Positions 36,269 to 48,924 of a stretch of DNA of 64,000 bases are shown piece after piece. The translations under genes were made by a program, and so were the position numbers. The stretch is taken from positions 1 to 64,000 of the forward strand of contig NW_005179028.1 in the NCBI RefSeq assembly GCF_000350225.1, read 5' to 3'. The stretch is from Chondrus crispus (Eukaryota > Rhodophyta > Florideophyceae > Gigartinales > Gigartinaceae). The notes under the pieces were generated by a model. That model was not told where the DNA came from. It ran no database searches and saw nothing but the letters and a program-made list of their open reading frames with translations. Within the stretch, counting starts at the first letter, position 1. Each line of letters opens with the position of its first letter.

Positions 36269-37020
36269 AGTCCTTTTTGTATAAGACATTCCGGTCTACT
36301 CTAGCTTACGTTATCCTTTACGCTCGGGTGTCCCGTTTTTCCTTATCCATTCACCTATTCTCTTCCTTTCTATTTCTATTTCCACCTGTATTTCCATTAT
36401 CTTGTATTGGTACCATCGGTATTGGTTGCGACCGAACCGATGTTGGTGTCTTTGCCATCTGGCGACACGTTGGTGTAGCGTTGCTACTTTGTCCTAGTTC
36501 CGACGACTCTTGCGACGACGTCTCCCTCGAAGGGCTTATCGTGTGTATAAGTCAGTGTTGGTGCCATCGGCTACGGTTCCGAGCGAGTTGGTGTTGGTGC
36601 CTTTTCCATCGGGCGACACGTTGGTATAGCACTGTTACTGAGACCTCATCCCGTCGGGTTGCGTTGCGACGCCCCCGTCGAACGTCTCACAACCCAGTGG
36701 ATCGGGGTAACCTACCTAGACGCCCCCCCACACCCGCTGAGCAACCGTCTTCAAAATTCTCTACCACACCGATCCTGGGCCGGACCCCTTTCTTTTCCCC
36801 CTAACACGGATCTGAGCTACCACGAGCAGCAAGCCTGTTTAAAAGGGGAAGGGACATTCGGACACTCTGGAGCGCTGTGGGACTGTGACACTCTGCGGGT
36901 GGGCTGTGCGCCTATGAGATCAGTTTTCGTCGGAGCGGGGCGGTTGCGTGGAGGGCTGACAAGTTCCTTGAATGACCTGTACCTATCCAGAGCATTGTCT
37001 CAAACTTCCTTATTCTGAGG
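36269..37020. other. Stretch with an imperfect direct repeat
   Basis: A block (GTTGGTGTCTTTGCCATCTG, then GCGACACGTTGGT) near 36440-36530 recurs with changes near 36590-36680, a period of about 150 bp. The long plus frame 36277-36804 runs through the repeats and is low-complexity (Cys, Trp, Arg), so I do not call it a gene. Confidence 0.45.
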
Positions 37021-37024
37021 ATCG

Positions 37025-37576
37025 TCAAACAAGAGATGCATTATGTGGGGAATTATGGTCTTTCCTGCGGTGACAGGGTAGCCCAGAATGCGCATTACGT
37101 TGCGGAGACGAAAAAGAGTCGGCTGCAATTGAGTACTTCAGTACGAGTTCACGGTCCTCGTCAGATGCTCCAGTGATGATGTCTTTAGACTTTTCTACAC
37201 TGTCGGCTTCCAGTGCTTCGATCAAATGTTCACATAAGTCTGTGATCTCAGGTTGTCCCTTTTTAGCTAGATTGGATATCTCGCGAAGAACCTTGGCTGC
37301 CATGGGGTGTTCCTTCGGGTTTTCAGTGGCTGGTGCCCACATAGCCGAAACAACTTCATTGTCTCTCAACCTAGCATCAGCCAGTGACCGATGCGAGCGT
37401 GTTTCAGGGGGAACCATGTTGATGCTGAGGGCTGCAAGATTCTGACTCTGGGATGCAACCCGCTTGTCGAGAGGGTTTTCAAAGAATACGACGTTTTTCA
37501 AAGAAAAATGGAGACACAGCCGTACTTCGAAGTGATGGTGATGTCCGGGGGTTTTGTGCTCCTCAACTTGTAGAAC
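37025..37576 (-). CDS. Hypothetical helical protein, probably partial
   Basis: A minus-strand frame stays open from about 37576 down to its stop at 37025. Residues such as AMWAPATENPKEHPMAAK, VLREISNLAKKGQPEITD and LCEHLIEALEADSVEKSK give a coding-like, helix-rich, acidic protein, ending in a His/Arg tail. There is no upstream ATG in frame; the first internal Met lies near residue 29 of the 37501-37025 stretch, so either an upstream exon is missing or this is a fragment. I know no family. It is not clearly linked to any flanking element. Confidence 0.4.
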   Translation of the reverse strand, partial: VLQVEEHKTPGHHHHFEVRLCLHFSLKNVVFFENPLDKRVASQSQNLAALSINMVPPETRSHRSLADARLRDNEVVSAMWAPATENPKEHPMAAKVLREISNLAKKGQPEITDLCEHLIEALEADSVEKSKDIITGASDEDRELVLKYSIAADSFSSPQRNAHSGLPCHRRKDHNSPHNASLV

Positions 37577-38805
37577 AAAAATGTGTGGTTGACAGGGAGG
37601 AGTAAGAAAGGAGGAGAGGGGCGAAGAGGGGAAAGCTGTGAGTCGTTGGGAGCTGATTCGCGCGCATGTGGAACGGTGGCCGGACGAGTCAGGGAACCCT
37701 CACTCGCACTGTAGGCGAGTGGCGGCGGCGGAGAGCGAAGTGCGCGTCAGCCCCGGCGACTGCCTGTAGGACAGGGTAGCAGTAGCCTCTGATAGGATAC
37801 AGAGAGGTATATCTTCGTAACACGGAAGATGAGAGGGTTAAAGGTGCGTTTACGTATTGGTGATGATGTTGATGATGATAATATCTCTCTATTGTTCGAA
37901 CTCGCAAGGAAGATAGGATAGTGCCCGGTCATCGGCGGAGGTCTCGCTGCGTTGAAGGCGGAGACAGTTTCGTTTCGGCGCAGCGTGTCGGTCCGCTTGA
38001 CAAGTGACCGTGCGCCAGCAGCGGAGAGAGCGGAAGCGTCAAGGCATCTGGAGTCATGTCCTGATTGGCTGGACAGCAGCCATCGGGCCACAGTATGAGC
38101 ATACATATGATGTCGTCCCATGTCGGGTGACGATAATCGTCGACCTATGCAACGCGCAAGCGTTGCCAGTATTACATCTTCGGCCGTAAACTTAGGACGT
38201 CGACCGAATTTTAGTGTAGAAGGTTGAGGTCTCGCATCAAAGCAGAAGTCCGTTGTCCGTCGTCTGACACGGTTGTGCTGATAAGCGACGGAGAAGCTTG
38301 TGCTGCGCAAGGATTCGATGGAGGAGCATCTGAATTGAAAGAAGGGCGGGGAGAACTGGGGGCACAATTTGGCCATCTTGACGGGAAAAGAGTGCTTGGA
38401 TCGGGAAGCAGCGAGGTCCCGCAACGATCTGCGCGACTTGTGAACAAAAGACGTACTTGTTCTCCTGCCCTTTTTTGTACACGTATGAAAAATGTATTGC
38501 AGAAGGTACTTCACTATACAATCACATTTCAGGATATTTTGTCATGGAGTCTGACTGGATTTCACTTGCTGTGAGGAGTTTTCGTCACAACTTCAATTTG
38601 AGTTGCAGAAAACCATGGTGCGTAAAGTTTCTATTGTCTGTGAACGGTTTTCACTCAAACGTCGAGTCATTTATCGGCAGAAGCCGAATCAGAATAATAT
38701 TTGCAATAAAGTTTTCGTTGCAGTGGTGGGTGCTCTGTTCAAAAATGAGGGGCATGTACGGGTACAGTATCTCTTCGTTTGGGGATATAATTTGCCGCGC
38801 ACGTA
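37577..38805. other. Stretch without a firm gene call
   Basis: A 255-codon minus frame (37747-38514, Ser/Arg-rich) and an overlapping plus frame (38224-38574) compete. Neither shows a domain. The minus frame contains a basic GRRPKFTAEDVILATLARC segment that could be a DNA-binding helix, but that is weak. The Tc1-like nest starts at 38806. Confidence 0.3.
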
Positions 38806-39165
38806 CAGTGCGTTGCAAAATAATAGTCGAAATACGTTTTTTACAAAAGTCATACAAAAATTGACTACACACCGTTTCGATTCTTCATAAATATCTAACA
38901 CGTATGTGAAATCTCGGGGGCACACAACTGATCGAATATTGCTTCTCTATGGGCCTGGGCGTAAAATTTATGGCAAACACGCGTTTCAAAAATATAGCGT
39001 TTATTCCAACTATCTTAAATTTCTGACAACAAGGCTGTCAAGCGAGGCAACGTGCCTCTCGTTTGCGCATACTGCACCTGCCAAGTGGCCCCAAACGTTC
39101 TCAATTGGATTCAGATCCGGAGAGCGAGACGGCCACTGCAGTAAATTGATTTCCAAGTGATTCAA

Positions 39166-39520
39166 TGTCGCAAAAGTAGAAAACAGTAAGTGTTAACGGG
39201 CAGGACCGGGCGAGAATGTTCGCGTCAATTTCCTGTGCTGGTTTCGTCCTTTTTGCTTCCTTCAACCAGCTATTCTGCCCGGGCTTCCGACTATTTATAC
39301 TACTACTCCCGCGCGTCTCATCCTCTCGTTTTACTCTCCTCTTTGCGATTCATTTGTTGATAATTACGAGTTATTGCATTATCAGTAGAGTCGTTGAGAG
39401 AGGCACTGTAGGTTGACAGATGAGGTCAATTAAATTCTGTCCATACTTAATGCACCTTTTTCAACGATTCGGATGCACTTGGCTGACAGCAACCGTCACC
39501 GTCAGCTGATAATTTCCACA
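39166..39520 (-). repeat. 3' LTR of copia 3
   Basis: Same orientation as 57194-57575, ends TGTCGC...CCACA on the plus strand, 355 bp. Confidence 0.9.
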
Positions 39521-40282
39521 CTCCCTCTACTTGTGACGTGACATATCCTGGGTGTGGCTTCTGTCAATCTATTGGTCCACGGGATGATTGATGTTTTGAA
39601 TATTTCAACTTTTTGACAAGGGCATCGTTACCATTAGACTTCGTCAAGCAATCGGCTATGTTATGCTCAGATCGAATGAATCCGATCTGCTCCATTTCGT
39701 TTTGTTGATAGGCCATTTTAACTACTTCAAGGTCTATCATTAACCTTTTTCAGCTGTAGTTGACGCCTTTTTGATAACATCGAATAGAGACAAACTGTCA
39801 GTGAACATCATCATGGGTATTTTTATGTTCATCATTTTTTGTATATCGTATCTGATCATGAAGGCCATGTCAAAAGAGTCAGCAAACGCCATTGTTTCGT
39901 TGCCGAGAACTGATCTGAAAAATCGCTTAGCCTTGTGAGAGGACCAGTAGAGTGGTTGGCACAAGTCTCTCTTATCACATAAAAATATGATGTATCCGAG
40001 TTGAGATGAGCCATCCTAATTGTTCGCGTAGGACGCGTCTGAGTAAACTCGTATGACTAATTGATCATTATAGAGTTTAGGATACCTTAATGGCAAGTAC
40101 GGTTCTTTCTTCAATCGTTTTATGGTGCGATTAATGTATCGGATTTGAAGTTTCGGATCCGTCTTATATTGTGACTCAGTAACTTGGGCCGCTTGAGCAA
40201 TGCTGAAACTTATATCTGGCCTCGTTTACGTGATCCAAGCTAATTTTGCTCTTAGTGACCGATATTTCTTGTACGTGGCTGT

Positions 40283-40875
40283 TGTAGTATAATCACCCCC
40301 AACGACGAGGGGGGTGAGTACTGACAGTTCGGAAAGACCCCGATCGGCGGGAAGACAGAAGCACGGCCCACCCACGGTACCGAGCACGGGCTCGAGGTAG
40401 CGGTGGTAGAGCGGGATCGGGGAGGACGCGCGCACGCGCGAGCGGTTCTACGCCTCGACGCCCCGGAGCGATACTGGGTGACGATCCAGTACCGACGGGC
40501 GGAGGTGGAGCCGGCTCGTGGGCGTGCTACGCGCGTCCTCAACCCGCGCGCGGTGCTACTCCTAGGTAAAACGGACGGAAGTACCTAAAAGTAAGCGGGC
40601 GGACCAAGGTGGAGGATCCTTGACAAGTCCGTGCTTGTCGTCCTCCACCGCCGGCGGTCCGCTCATATTTAATGTACATTGTAGTCTATCATAACTCTAC
40701 AGTAGTGCCGGTCTACCGACACTGTAACGCTGTCAGCCGGCGGGGCTGACAGTCCACGTGTAGTACGCGTCCCGTACACGTGGACGACACGTGTGTGCGC
40801 GCATGGCTGTAAGGCTCGTTGCCTTACTGTCCCTGATCCAATTCTAATCTAATTTCCGTTTGGGGTTATACCACA
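40283..40875 (-). mobile_element. Solo gypsy-family LTR inside copia 3
   Basis: Plus strand TGTAGTATAATC to GGTTATACCACA with perfect 5-bp duplications GCTGT (40278-40282 and 40876-40880). It lies within the copia 3 pol region, whose coding similarity resumes on the other side. Confidence 0.92.
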
Positions 40876-40948
40876 GCTGTGTTAATGAGTTTCTCTATCT
40901 TTTGAATGTACGAAGTCTGATGGATTCTGTATTCGGTGTCATGTTTTT

Positions 40949-41611
40949 TGTGGCATAACGGCGGTTCGCGATTAGATTTGGATCAGATCAATACGAACCA
41001 CACCAGCGCACACGTGTACCCCCACGTGTACGGAGGACGCGGGACCACACGCGTACATGTGTAGGAGGCGCGCACCACCGCGCGCACAGTACGCGTCTCA
41101 CACGTGTGCTGTCAGCCCCGACGGCTGACAGCATTACAGCGTTGGACGACCCGCGCTACAGTAAGTTACTACAGCATACCGGTACTGTAGTATTATGATA
41201 GACGCATTGTATACATTAAATACGAGCGCGACCGGCGGCGGAGTAGGGGGACAAGCACGGACTTGTCCACGACCTACCGCCTAGGTCCGTCTTCCAGCTT
41301 GACTAACGAGCGCGATCCGCCTTCGCGCGCGTTAACCGGGACAAAGCGGGTAGGGGACAGCCGCGTACGCGAGCGAGCCTAGATCCGCCTCCGCCCGTCA
41401 GCGCTGGTACGTTACCCAGCGCTGCTCCGGGGCGTCGAGGCGTAGATCGGCCCGCGCGTACGCTCGTCCCCGACCGTCCCGCTCTACCACGCTACCAGGG
41501 CCCCCTTCCCTGTCCCGTTAGCTGTGTGTTCTCCCCGTCTTCTCGCCCCTCGTACGGGGTCTACGTCGAGCTAAGTATACACGCCTCTCCGTTGGGGGGT
41601 GTTATACTACA
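40949..41611 (+). repeat. 5' LTR of the gypsy element
   Basis: TGTGGCATAACG to TTATACTACA. It contains a CTGTCAGCC/GGCTGACAG hairpin (about 41109-41131), a TATA-like CATTAAATA (41214-41222), a GCGCTGG/CCAGCGC hairpin (41401-41422) and a terminal GTATAC/GTTATAC hairpin. Confidence 0.95.
41214..41222 (+). promoter_or_regulatory. TATA-like element in the gypsy LTR
   Basis: ATTAAATA is kept at the same place, before a GGCGG-rich stretch, in both LTRs and in the solo copies at 19845 and 40283 (the 23523 copy has ACTAAATA). That conservation suggests it is the core promoter. Confidence 0.45.
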
Positions 41612-41612
41612 G

Positions 41613-41622
41613 TGGTCTCCCG
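41613..41622 (+). promoter_or_regulatory. Primer-binding site, probably tRNA-Tyr
   Basis: TGGTCTCCCG begins one base after the LTR. Its complement CGGGAGACCA equals the 3' end of yeast tRNA-Tyr. The alga's own tRNA is not in view, so the assignment is tentative. Confidence 0.5.
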
Positions 41623-41729
41623 ACCTAGAAGGCCATGCGATTATCGCGAGAAGAATATCGTTCGGATCCTCGTCCGCGCGCGTCGAAAGGGAAGAAGGAA
41701 CCGCGAACTCGATTCAGACGGGACCGGCG

Positions 41730-44120
41730 AATATGGAGTCAACCGCGCGCCGCGCCTCCGAGTCAGGCGCGCTGCGCGCCCCCTTCGGCGGCGCCGCCGC
41801 AGGTCCTACCGACCGCGAACCGTCGCCTGGGTTTTCAGAAGGACGCGCTCGCGCGATATATGACAGGATCGCGGAATACATCGAGGACGTCCAGACCTCG
41901 CTTCTAATTGACGTCTAGGACGCGGTATATTCGCGCTGTATGGAAGAGCTACGCTCGCTTCGCGAAGGAAGGTTTGACCGCGTCTCCCAATCTTTGGAGA
42001 ACCTCCGAGCACTAGTCGACCAGCTACAGAGTCGGCTAGCGGTCGTCGAGGATTCGCGTCTCGATTCCCCTGTCGAGGACAGGGAAGGCCGCCCTGAGAG
42101 GTCGGCCTCATCAAGACCAACTGACGCACAAACCTTCCCGTCCGCGGAGCAAATACGCGCGTTTGCCCATATGGCCGCGGAACTCAACTCGACGCGGAGA
42201 CGCGCTCGCGGGGTGGAACAGAACCCGACCAACAGGTCGCCCGGAGCCCCTACGAAAGGGCCCGGTGCCACTGTTCCCCCGATCGCGTCAGACGCGCCGG
42301 AGTTCCGACCGACTGGTGCGGGATCTAGTCGGTACGCGGATGGCCCAAGACCACCAATGGACGCGAATGTCGCGTCCGAATCCCAAGCCCTCCCGTATGT
42401 CGGCGGAGACATACGGGGGATGAGACGCGTACCGTACACGGACGACCAGGACCGTGGAGGAGCCGCCCGCGGATCAAGAGAACCGATTCTCTCTTTCGAT
42501 CCTCGCTGGGGCGGCTACCAGCCGGTGGACCTCACCGCGCATCCCGGTCCGGTCGATATCCGAACGCTACCCCTCACCCCTTTCGCGACGTTGGGACCCG
42601 CCGCACCCGGGGTCGAGCCCGTCCATACCATGATACAGGAGTTCAGCGATGTCGCGAACTACTGCATGTATCGGTTGGACAATACGTCGAGGCTCGTTAC
42701 CTCGGGAGACGCGGGACGGATCGCGAAGTACGTCCAGCGCTGCCGTGGGATTCGACCCACGATGCGTAGCTTCGACGGCACTGACGCGATTCAGTTACTA
42801 CCGTTCCTGAAGGATATACGTATCACCTTCAACGCGCAACACCTAACCGAAGGTGTTGCCGTCCGCGTCTTCGCGCATTTTCTTGAACGCGACGCGGAAA
42901 GATTGTATACGAGTTATACCATGCGCAGACTACGCGCTGGCCAGCTTCACGAAGACATAAGCTGGCCTGGTCTCGTCAACCAGTTCATCAAACTCTACCT
43001 CACGGACGACGTGTTAGGTGAAGCGTATGATACCGTCGCGACCGCGCGACAGCATCCCCACGAGACGGAGAACGCGTACGCGGATCGATTGGAGTCCGCC
43101 GCGTTCTCGTGCACCGCGGTGTTCACGGAACAAGCACTCGCGCATTATTTCGTGCGCGGACTAGCCCCGGCGACCCGAGCCGCCGTGGCTGAGACGGTGC
43201 AACGACTGCCCGGATCGCAGAAGACAGACCTCTCAAGCATCCGCCGTATAGCGACGGCGGAAGGTACTACCTTCCGCGCGCGTCGCGGCCTACCCCTGCC
43301 GAATCCGAAACCGGCAGGGAGAGCGGGTCGACCATCGAGGTCGAACGCGACAAGTTCACCCGCGACAGCCCTCCATATTGAAGAAGATGAGTGGCAGGCC
43401 GACCCTGTCCTCATCGCGCGAGGCATGGAGCAAGGGGGAGGTCGACCTCCCACACCGGCGTCAACGGGGTCGACCGGAAGCTTCGCCACCGCGTTCGCGA
43501 ATACTCCGCGCCTGCCTTGTGGTACGGACCACAAGGTGCAGGAGCTGGACATTTCGCGTCAAGGAGGGGATCGCATATCGGCAAGCGTCCCCAAGTTAAC
43601 CGAAGAGGAGACGCGTCACGCGGCATCTTTCGCATCCACAGACGGTAGCGCGTACGTCTGTTGGCTATGCCGTACGTACGGACATGCCATGTACGCGTGT
43701 CCATTCCTGTCGCCCGAGCAATGGATGTTCACCGCGTACAGGAATTACAAGTACCAGATGGAGACGCGTCCTGGAATGCGCAACCTCCTTCAGCAATCGG
43801 CTCGCGAAGACCGCTTTCCGCGTCAAGGGTACCCGAGTCGAGCGGGTGCGGGCGCCCGCTTCGCTCCCCGGGGTGGCGGGTATCGTCGTAACGAACTCGA
43901 CCAACGCGGGAGACGCGACTTCCGCCAGGCGGACAGGCGATATCCGCGTCATGACGGAAGGGGAGACCGGGACCGTTCCCGACTCCCGCCGGGGGTACAG
44001 AACACGATAATGTACCTCCAGGACTGGGCAGAGGATACGCATGCCCTGCCCAGGGGGGGGGGCGCGAAGGAGATCCGGCACCCGCGGCCCCGCAAATTTT
44101 GCAACGTCCGGACGTGGTGA
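41730..44120 (+). CDS. Gag region of the gypsy element
   Basis: The main frame begins at the ATG at 41940 and covers about 726 residues; related reading starts slightly upstream. It has a coiled-coil-like N-terminus (SLENLRALVDQLQSRLAVVE), a Pro/Arg-rich linker, a capsid-like helical core (about residues 210-440) and a CX2CX4HX4C zinc knuckle (CWLCRTYGHAMYAC), followed by an Arg/Gly-rich tail. These parts package and bind the element RNA. Confidence 0.85.
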
Positions 44121-44399
44121 ATCAAGGCCTCGAAGTATCCGAATACTTCGACCAAGCCGCGAGACCGAGATGGACCACGCCCGCGCCCCCACTCGACGAG
44201 GGACGCGGAGGCGCGCCAGCTATCGGTAGCGACGCGCTTAGCTCTGATAGCTCCGGTAGCTCAAAAACGCGTAAAGACGGTTACGTTCGCGCGGTCGCGT
44301 GAGCCGTCTTTTCCATATCCCATCGACCCGTCACCGCGAGCCCGACAAGGGCACGGGGGATATTTACCGATAATATCCCCCGCGCCCTCACGCGAAGAC

Positions 44400-47300
44400 G
44401 CCGAGACTCGCATGATTCCGGCGCAGGAAATAAGGGACGTCGTGGCTTCCGTATGCCCGACGCCCGAGAAGAAGCTGCCAGGGCCCCCCGTGAGCTGTAA
44501 GCTGCGGGAGGACCGCGAACCGCGCCAGGACGCGACTAGTCGTGCGGACGTCAACGAACAACAGACGTCCCGCGACCAAGGAAGAAGGACGCGTAAACGC
44601 GGAAAGAGCCGCCGCCGGCGACCCAAGCGAAATGACCTTGCGAATCGGACCGCGCCGAAGGTTGTCGACGGCGTCATCTGCTTGATGACGTCGAAGATAT
44701 ATAATGTCCTCGGCTCGATAGCCACGGAGGGCAACGCGTTCAAGCCCTACACTATCGCCGTTGATACGTGCTCGGGATACAATCTGGTGAGGAAGGCCGA
44801 CCTTCCTCCCGACTGGACGCTTTACGTAATACGCGACGCGCCTCTGCCACGGCTGGCGGGCGCGAATAGCAACCTGCTCAAGCTTAGCGCGGTTGTCCGG
44901 CTGGCCTTCCGGCTCCGGAACACGACGTTCCGGGTTCCGTTCGTCGCGGACCAGCTCGCGGATCCCGTCCTCCTTGGGACCGCGTTCATTGACGCGCACG
45001 TGCGTCGTATCGATGTCGACGCGCAGAAGCTCGACCTCCGTCAAGGTGGCTCCATTGCCATTGTCGACGGGAGGGGGAGCCGTCTCCCCCGACCAGACGA
45101 CAAGGCCGTCAGACGAGCCGAGCTGACGTACGCGAAGAAGCCCCGCAGGCGATCCGTATTGCCCGCTGGGTTACCATCCCCGCGATGTCACAAGCTCGCG
45201 TACGCGTAACGATCGCGGGGAAGGGGTTCGTCTTCTTGGAACCAAAGCCGTCGCTTCAGCACCGCCTCGGGGTGAGGTTGACCAACGGCGTAGCCGAGGT
45301 CCTACCGCACCAGACCTTCGAGGCCGTCGTCGCGAATTTTTCGCGTTGCACAAGACGGCTACCAAAGCACACCGTCGTTGGCTACGCGAAACGAAACCCC
45401 CTCGCGATCCTAACGCCGGAGCGCCGGGTCGCGGAGGAGATCGCGCAGGCGCTACACCTGACCGATTTGACCGATCAAGTCGGGGAGGTAGGAGTTGGCC
45501 GATCCAACTCCGATGACCAGACCACCGCGGGTGACGGTCAGGTTGACACGGACGAACGGTCACCTTTATACCACCCGGCGGCGGGGGTACTGTACCCCCA
45601 CAGAATAAGGATCCCGAAAATCCACCGATGGATTGGGAAAAAGAGGTTGACCTGTCATACATCGAGGATGACAAGCTCCGTGGCCACGTACTCGAAATGC
45701 TCCGTAAGCACTCGAGTCTATCGAGCGGTGCGCTCGGAACTATCCGAGCGACGGAGCACCGCATTACCCTCGAACCGGGTACGAAGCCGATACGCTCGAT
45801 GCCCTACCGTAAGGGGCCCGCGATGCGCGAAATGGTCGCGAAGGAGGTCACCAAGATGTTGAACGCAGGGGTTATCGAACCCGCGAGCACCAAGTGCGCG
45901 TCCCCGGTGGTGCTCGTACCGAAGAAAGACGGCTCTCTTCGGTTCTGCGTAGATTATCGGCGTCTCAACGCGAAGACTGCAGCGGATTCGTATCCGCTGC
46001 CACGGATGGACGACTGCATCGACTCGTTAGGAGATGCAGCCGTCTTCACCACGTTGGACTGCAATTCCGGTTATTGGCAGACCCCGGTTGCTCCGGAGGA
46101 CCGGGATAAGACAACCTTTACGACGCACATGGGCACGTTTCGCCACCTGCGAATGCCGTCCGGACTAAAAGGGGCACCGGCCACCTTCCAACGCGCCCTG
46201 GATATTATTCTCTCACGCGTTCGCTGGCAAATATGCCTCGTCTATCTCGATGACGTTATAATGTTCTCGCGTACGCACGCGGAACATGAGAAGCATCTCA
46301 GCACTGTCTTGAGCTTGCTTGGTAGTGCCGGAATCTCCCTCAAGCTCAAGAAGTGTAGCTTCTTTCAGCCGAAGGTACACTACCTGGGGCACGTCATTTC
46401 CCCAGGTAAGTTAATCGTGGCGGACACGGCGGCCGATGCCTTCAAGACGTTCACGTTCCCGAGGACACTTACGCAAGTGCGCTCGTTCCTCGGGGCGTGT
46501 AACGTATACCGCCGATTCGTTAAGGGGTTTGCGAAGGTAGCGCGTCCTCTGACCGACATGACGCGCAAGGATGCGGATCCTGACTTCTACAACCCCACGG
46601 AGGCCCAATTGAACGCGTTCGAGAACCTCAAGAGGTGTATGATCGCTCCGCCGATCCTCGCGCTACCGCGGTACGGCCGTCCGTACATGATCGACACGGA
46701 CGCGAGTGCCTACCAGTTTGGCTGCACGCTGCTCCAGGAACACGACCAGCCAAACGATTGGCGCCCCGCAGGCTATTGGTCCTACTGGCTGAACGACAGC
46801 GAGCGCAACTACAGCGCCACGGAACGCGAGTACTTCGCCGTAGTGTGGGCCGTCTGCAAACTACGGCCGTACGTAGAAGGAACGAAGTTCACCGTCCGAA
46901 CGGATCATGACGCCTTGAGGTGGCTCATGTCCCTTACAGAGAGTTCCGGAAGACTCACCCGGTGGCGGCTACGTCTGGCTGAATACGACTTCACCATTCA
47001 GTACCGCCCCGGGCGCGTGCATCAGGTGCCCGATGCCCTGTCACGCCTCGTGACGCCTCGTGTCGGCGATGACCCTCGCCCCATCGTCGAGGTGGATGAC
47101 GACATTCCCACCTTCGACGGGGGTACGACCGTTCGAGACGTATCTAACGAGCTCGCGGACCACGTTTGTACCGCAAGCTGTGACCATCAGGCCGTCCATG
47201 TCTTCGTGACGACACGGAACCCAGCCGGGTCAAGGACGAGGTCGCGCGCACGAACGCGCGACGAACCGCGAGGCGACGACGAATCCCCCGCTCTCCAAGG

Positions 47301-48914
47301 ACCCACTTCGTTTTGGGAGGAGAACGACGAGTTCGACGCCGTCGACATCGAGCGCGCCGAAGACCCCGAAGGCGGCGCGCCCGACTCTCCGGTCGTGCCA
47401 CCGCAGGACGACCTCCCGGCCCCTCTTACGATAGAAGAGATAGCCGAGGAGCAACGCGTGGATGACTTCTGCCAAACCGTCTTGGCACGACAGTCAGAGT
47501 CCCGGGACTCCGCGTTCTTCGAGGACCACCAAGGGGTGCTCAAACGGAGACACCCCTTTGATCCTGATATCGTCCAGGTGGTGGTACCTCGGACGCTCCG
47601 CGCTAGGCTCCTCCGCCTGTGCCACAACCCGGCCATCGCGGGACACCCGGGCCAGAATCGTATGTACTTCGCCCTTCGACGCGAGTACTACTGGCCCCAT
47701 CTCGCTGCAGATGTCGCTGCCACGGTGCGAGGGTGTCGGACCTGCGCGATGAACTGGGTCAAGTTGCGGAAACACCTCAACCGTTTGAAGTTGTTCCCCG
47801 CCAAGCGGCCACTCGAGAGCCTTGCGATTGACATCTTGGGTCCGCTCCCGAAGACGAAGGCAGGGAAACGTTTCCTCCTCGTTATCACAGACCGCTTCAC
47901 TAAGTTAGCACAAGTTGTCGCGCTTCGAACAGTGACCGCGTATACTGTCGCGACAGCATTCTGTGACGCGTGGGTCTTCAAATACGGTGTTACGCGTTCG
48001 CTGTTGTCGGACAACGGTCCTCAATTTAACGCGAAGTTCTTCCACAGCGTGTGTCGCGTACTGGGGATAACTAACTTATATACGTCCGCGTATCATCCCC
48101 AGACGAATGGACAGGTTGAACGTTACAACCGGATTATCGCGTCAATGCTTCGGAACTACGTCAACGAGCATCAGGATGATTGGGACGTGTACGTGGGACC
48201 GCTTACGTACGCGTACAACTCCCACGTACACCGAACCACGCGTACGACAACCTTTGAGCTCGTGCTCAGCAGACCCCCCCGGAGTTCTCTCTTCGAAGAG
48301 CCGACGGGGACGCGCCCCCTCCGGACAGGGGAACTCAACGCGCAGAGTTTCTCAAGACCTTGGACGAGATCATCCAAAAAGCTTACGAAAGCTTGCATCG
48401 TACGCAAGCCCGCTACAAACGCGACTTCGATAAACGCGTACGAAGAATTGACACGCGACTCAAGCCGGGGGACTACGTATACCTCAACCCCACCGATCGG
48501 GCGAAGACGTCGAACAAGCTCGCGTCACCTGCCGTTGGACCATACCGCGTACTGGCCAACGACAAACGAACCATCACGATCGACCGTGAAGGGGTGACGG
48601 AGCGCGTCTCGGCGGACCGCTGCCTGTACGCGCCCCCTCCGACGGACGCGCCACGAGCAAGTGCAACAACCCCAGGTGACTTTGCCGACAAGGACACCGA
48701 GGGCACGCAGTACGTGGTCGAGCGTCTGCTCAAGCATCGCGCAGTAGAAGACGGAACTACGGAGTTCCTCATCAAGTGGGCTGACTACGACGAGCCCACT
48801 TGGACTGCACGAACACATGTTCCCGAGGAGCTAGTGTCGCGATACGCGAAACGACTGAGAACGCGTACAGGCAGGGAACTCACCTCCGAAGTGAACGCGG
48901 TCGTTCACTCTTGA
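44400..48914 (+). CDS. Pol region of the gypsy element: protease, RT, RNase H, integrase, chromodomain
   Basis: A protease-like part (44.4-45.2 kb) has an aspartic-protease start near residue 118 and a VLLGTAFIDAH block. RT (45.6-46.6 kb) has LDCNSGYWQ and LVYLDDVIMFS. RNase H (46.6-47.1 kb) has MIDTDASAYQFG and RNYSATEREYFAVVWA. Integrase has an H-H-C-C finger (HNPAIAGH to CRTCAMNW) and D,D,E core (LAIDILGPL, LLSDNGPQF, HPQTNGQVERYN). A chromodomain (YVVERLLKHRAVEDGTTEFL, IKWADYDEPTW) ends the product. Chromodomains are known to steer integration to certain histone marks. The last codons (VNAVVHS) overlap the first copy of the duplicated 34-nt segment. Confidence 0.93.
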
Positions 48915-48924
48915 GGAGGGGGCC
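48891..48924 (+). repeat. Duplicated 34-nt segment, copy A (pol end plus polypurine tract)
   Basis: Starts GTGAACGCGG and ends GAGGAGGGGGCC. It encodes the last pol residues and stop, then a purine tract. It matches 54103-54136 at 33 of 34 positions. Confidence 0.95.

Noticed and set aside
36277-36804. 175-codon plus frame rich in Cys, Trp and Arg
   Set aside because: It runs through an imperfect direct repeat and has low-complexity composition; probably not a gene.
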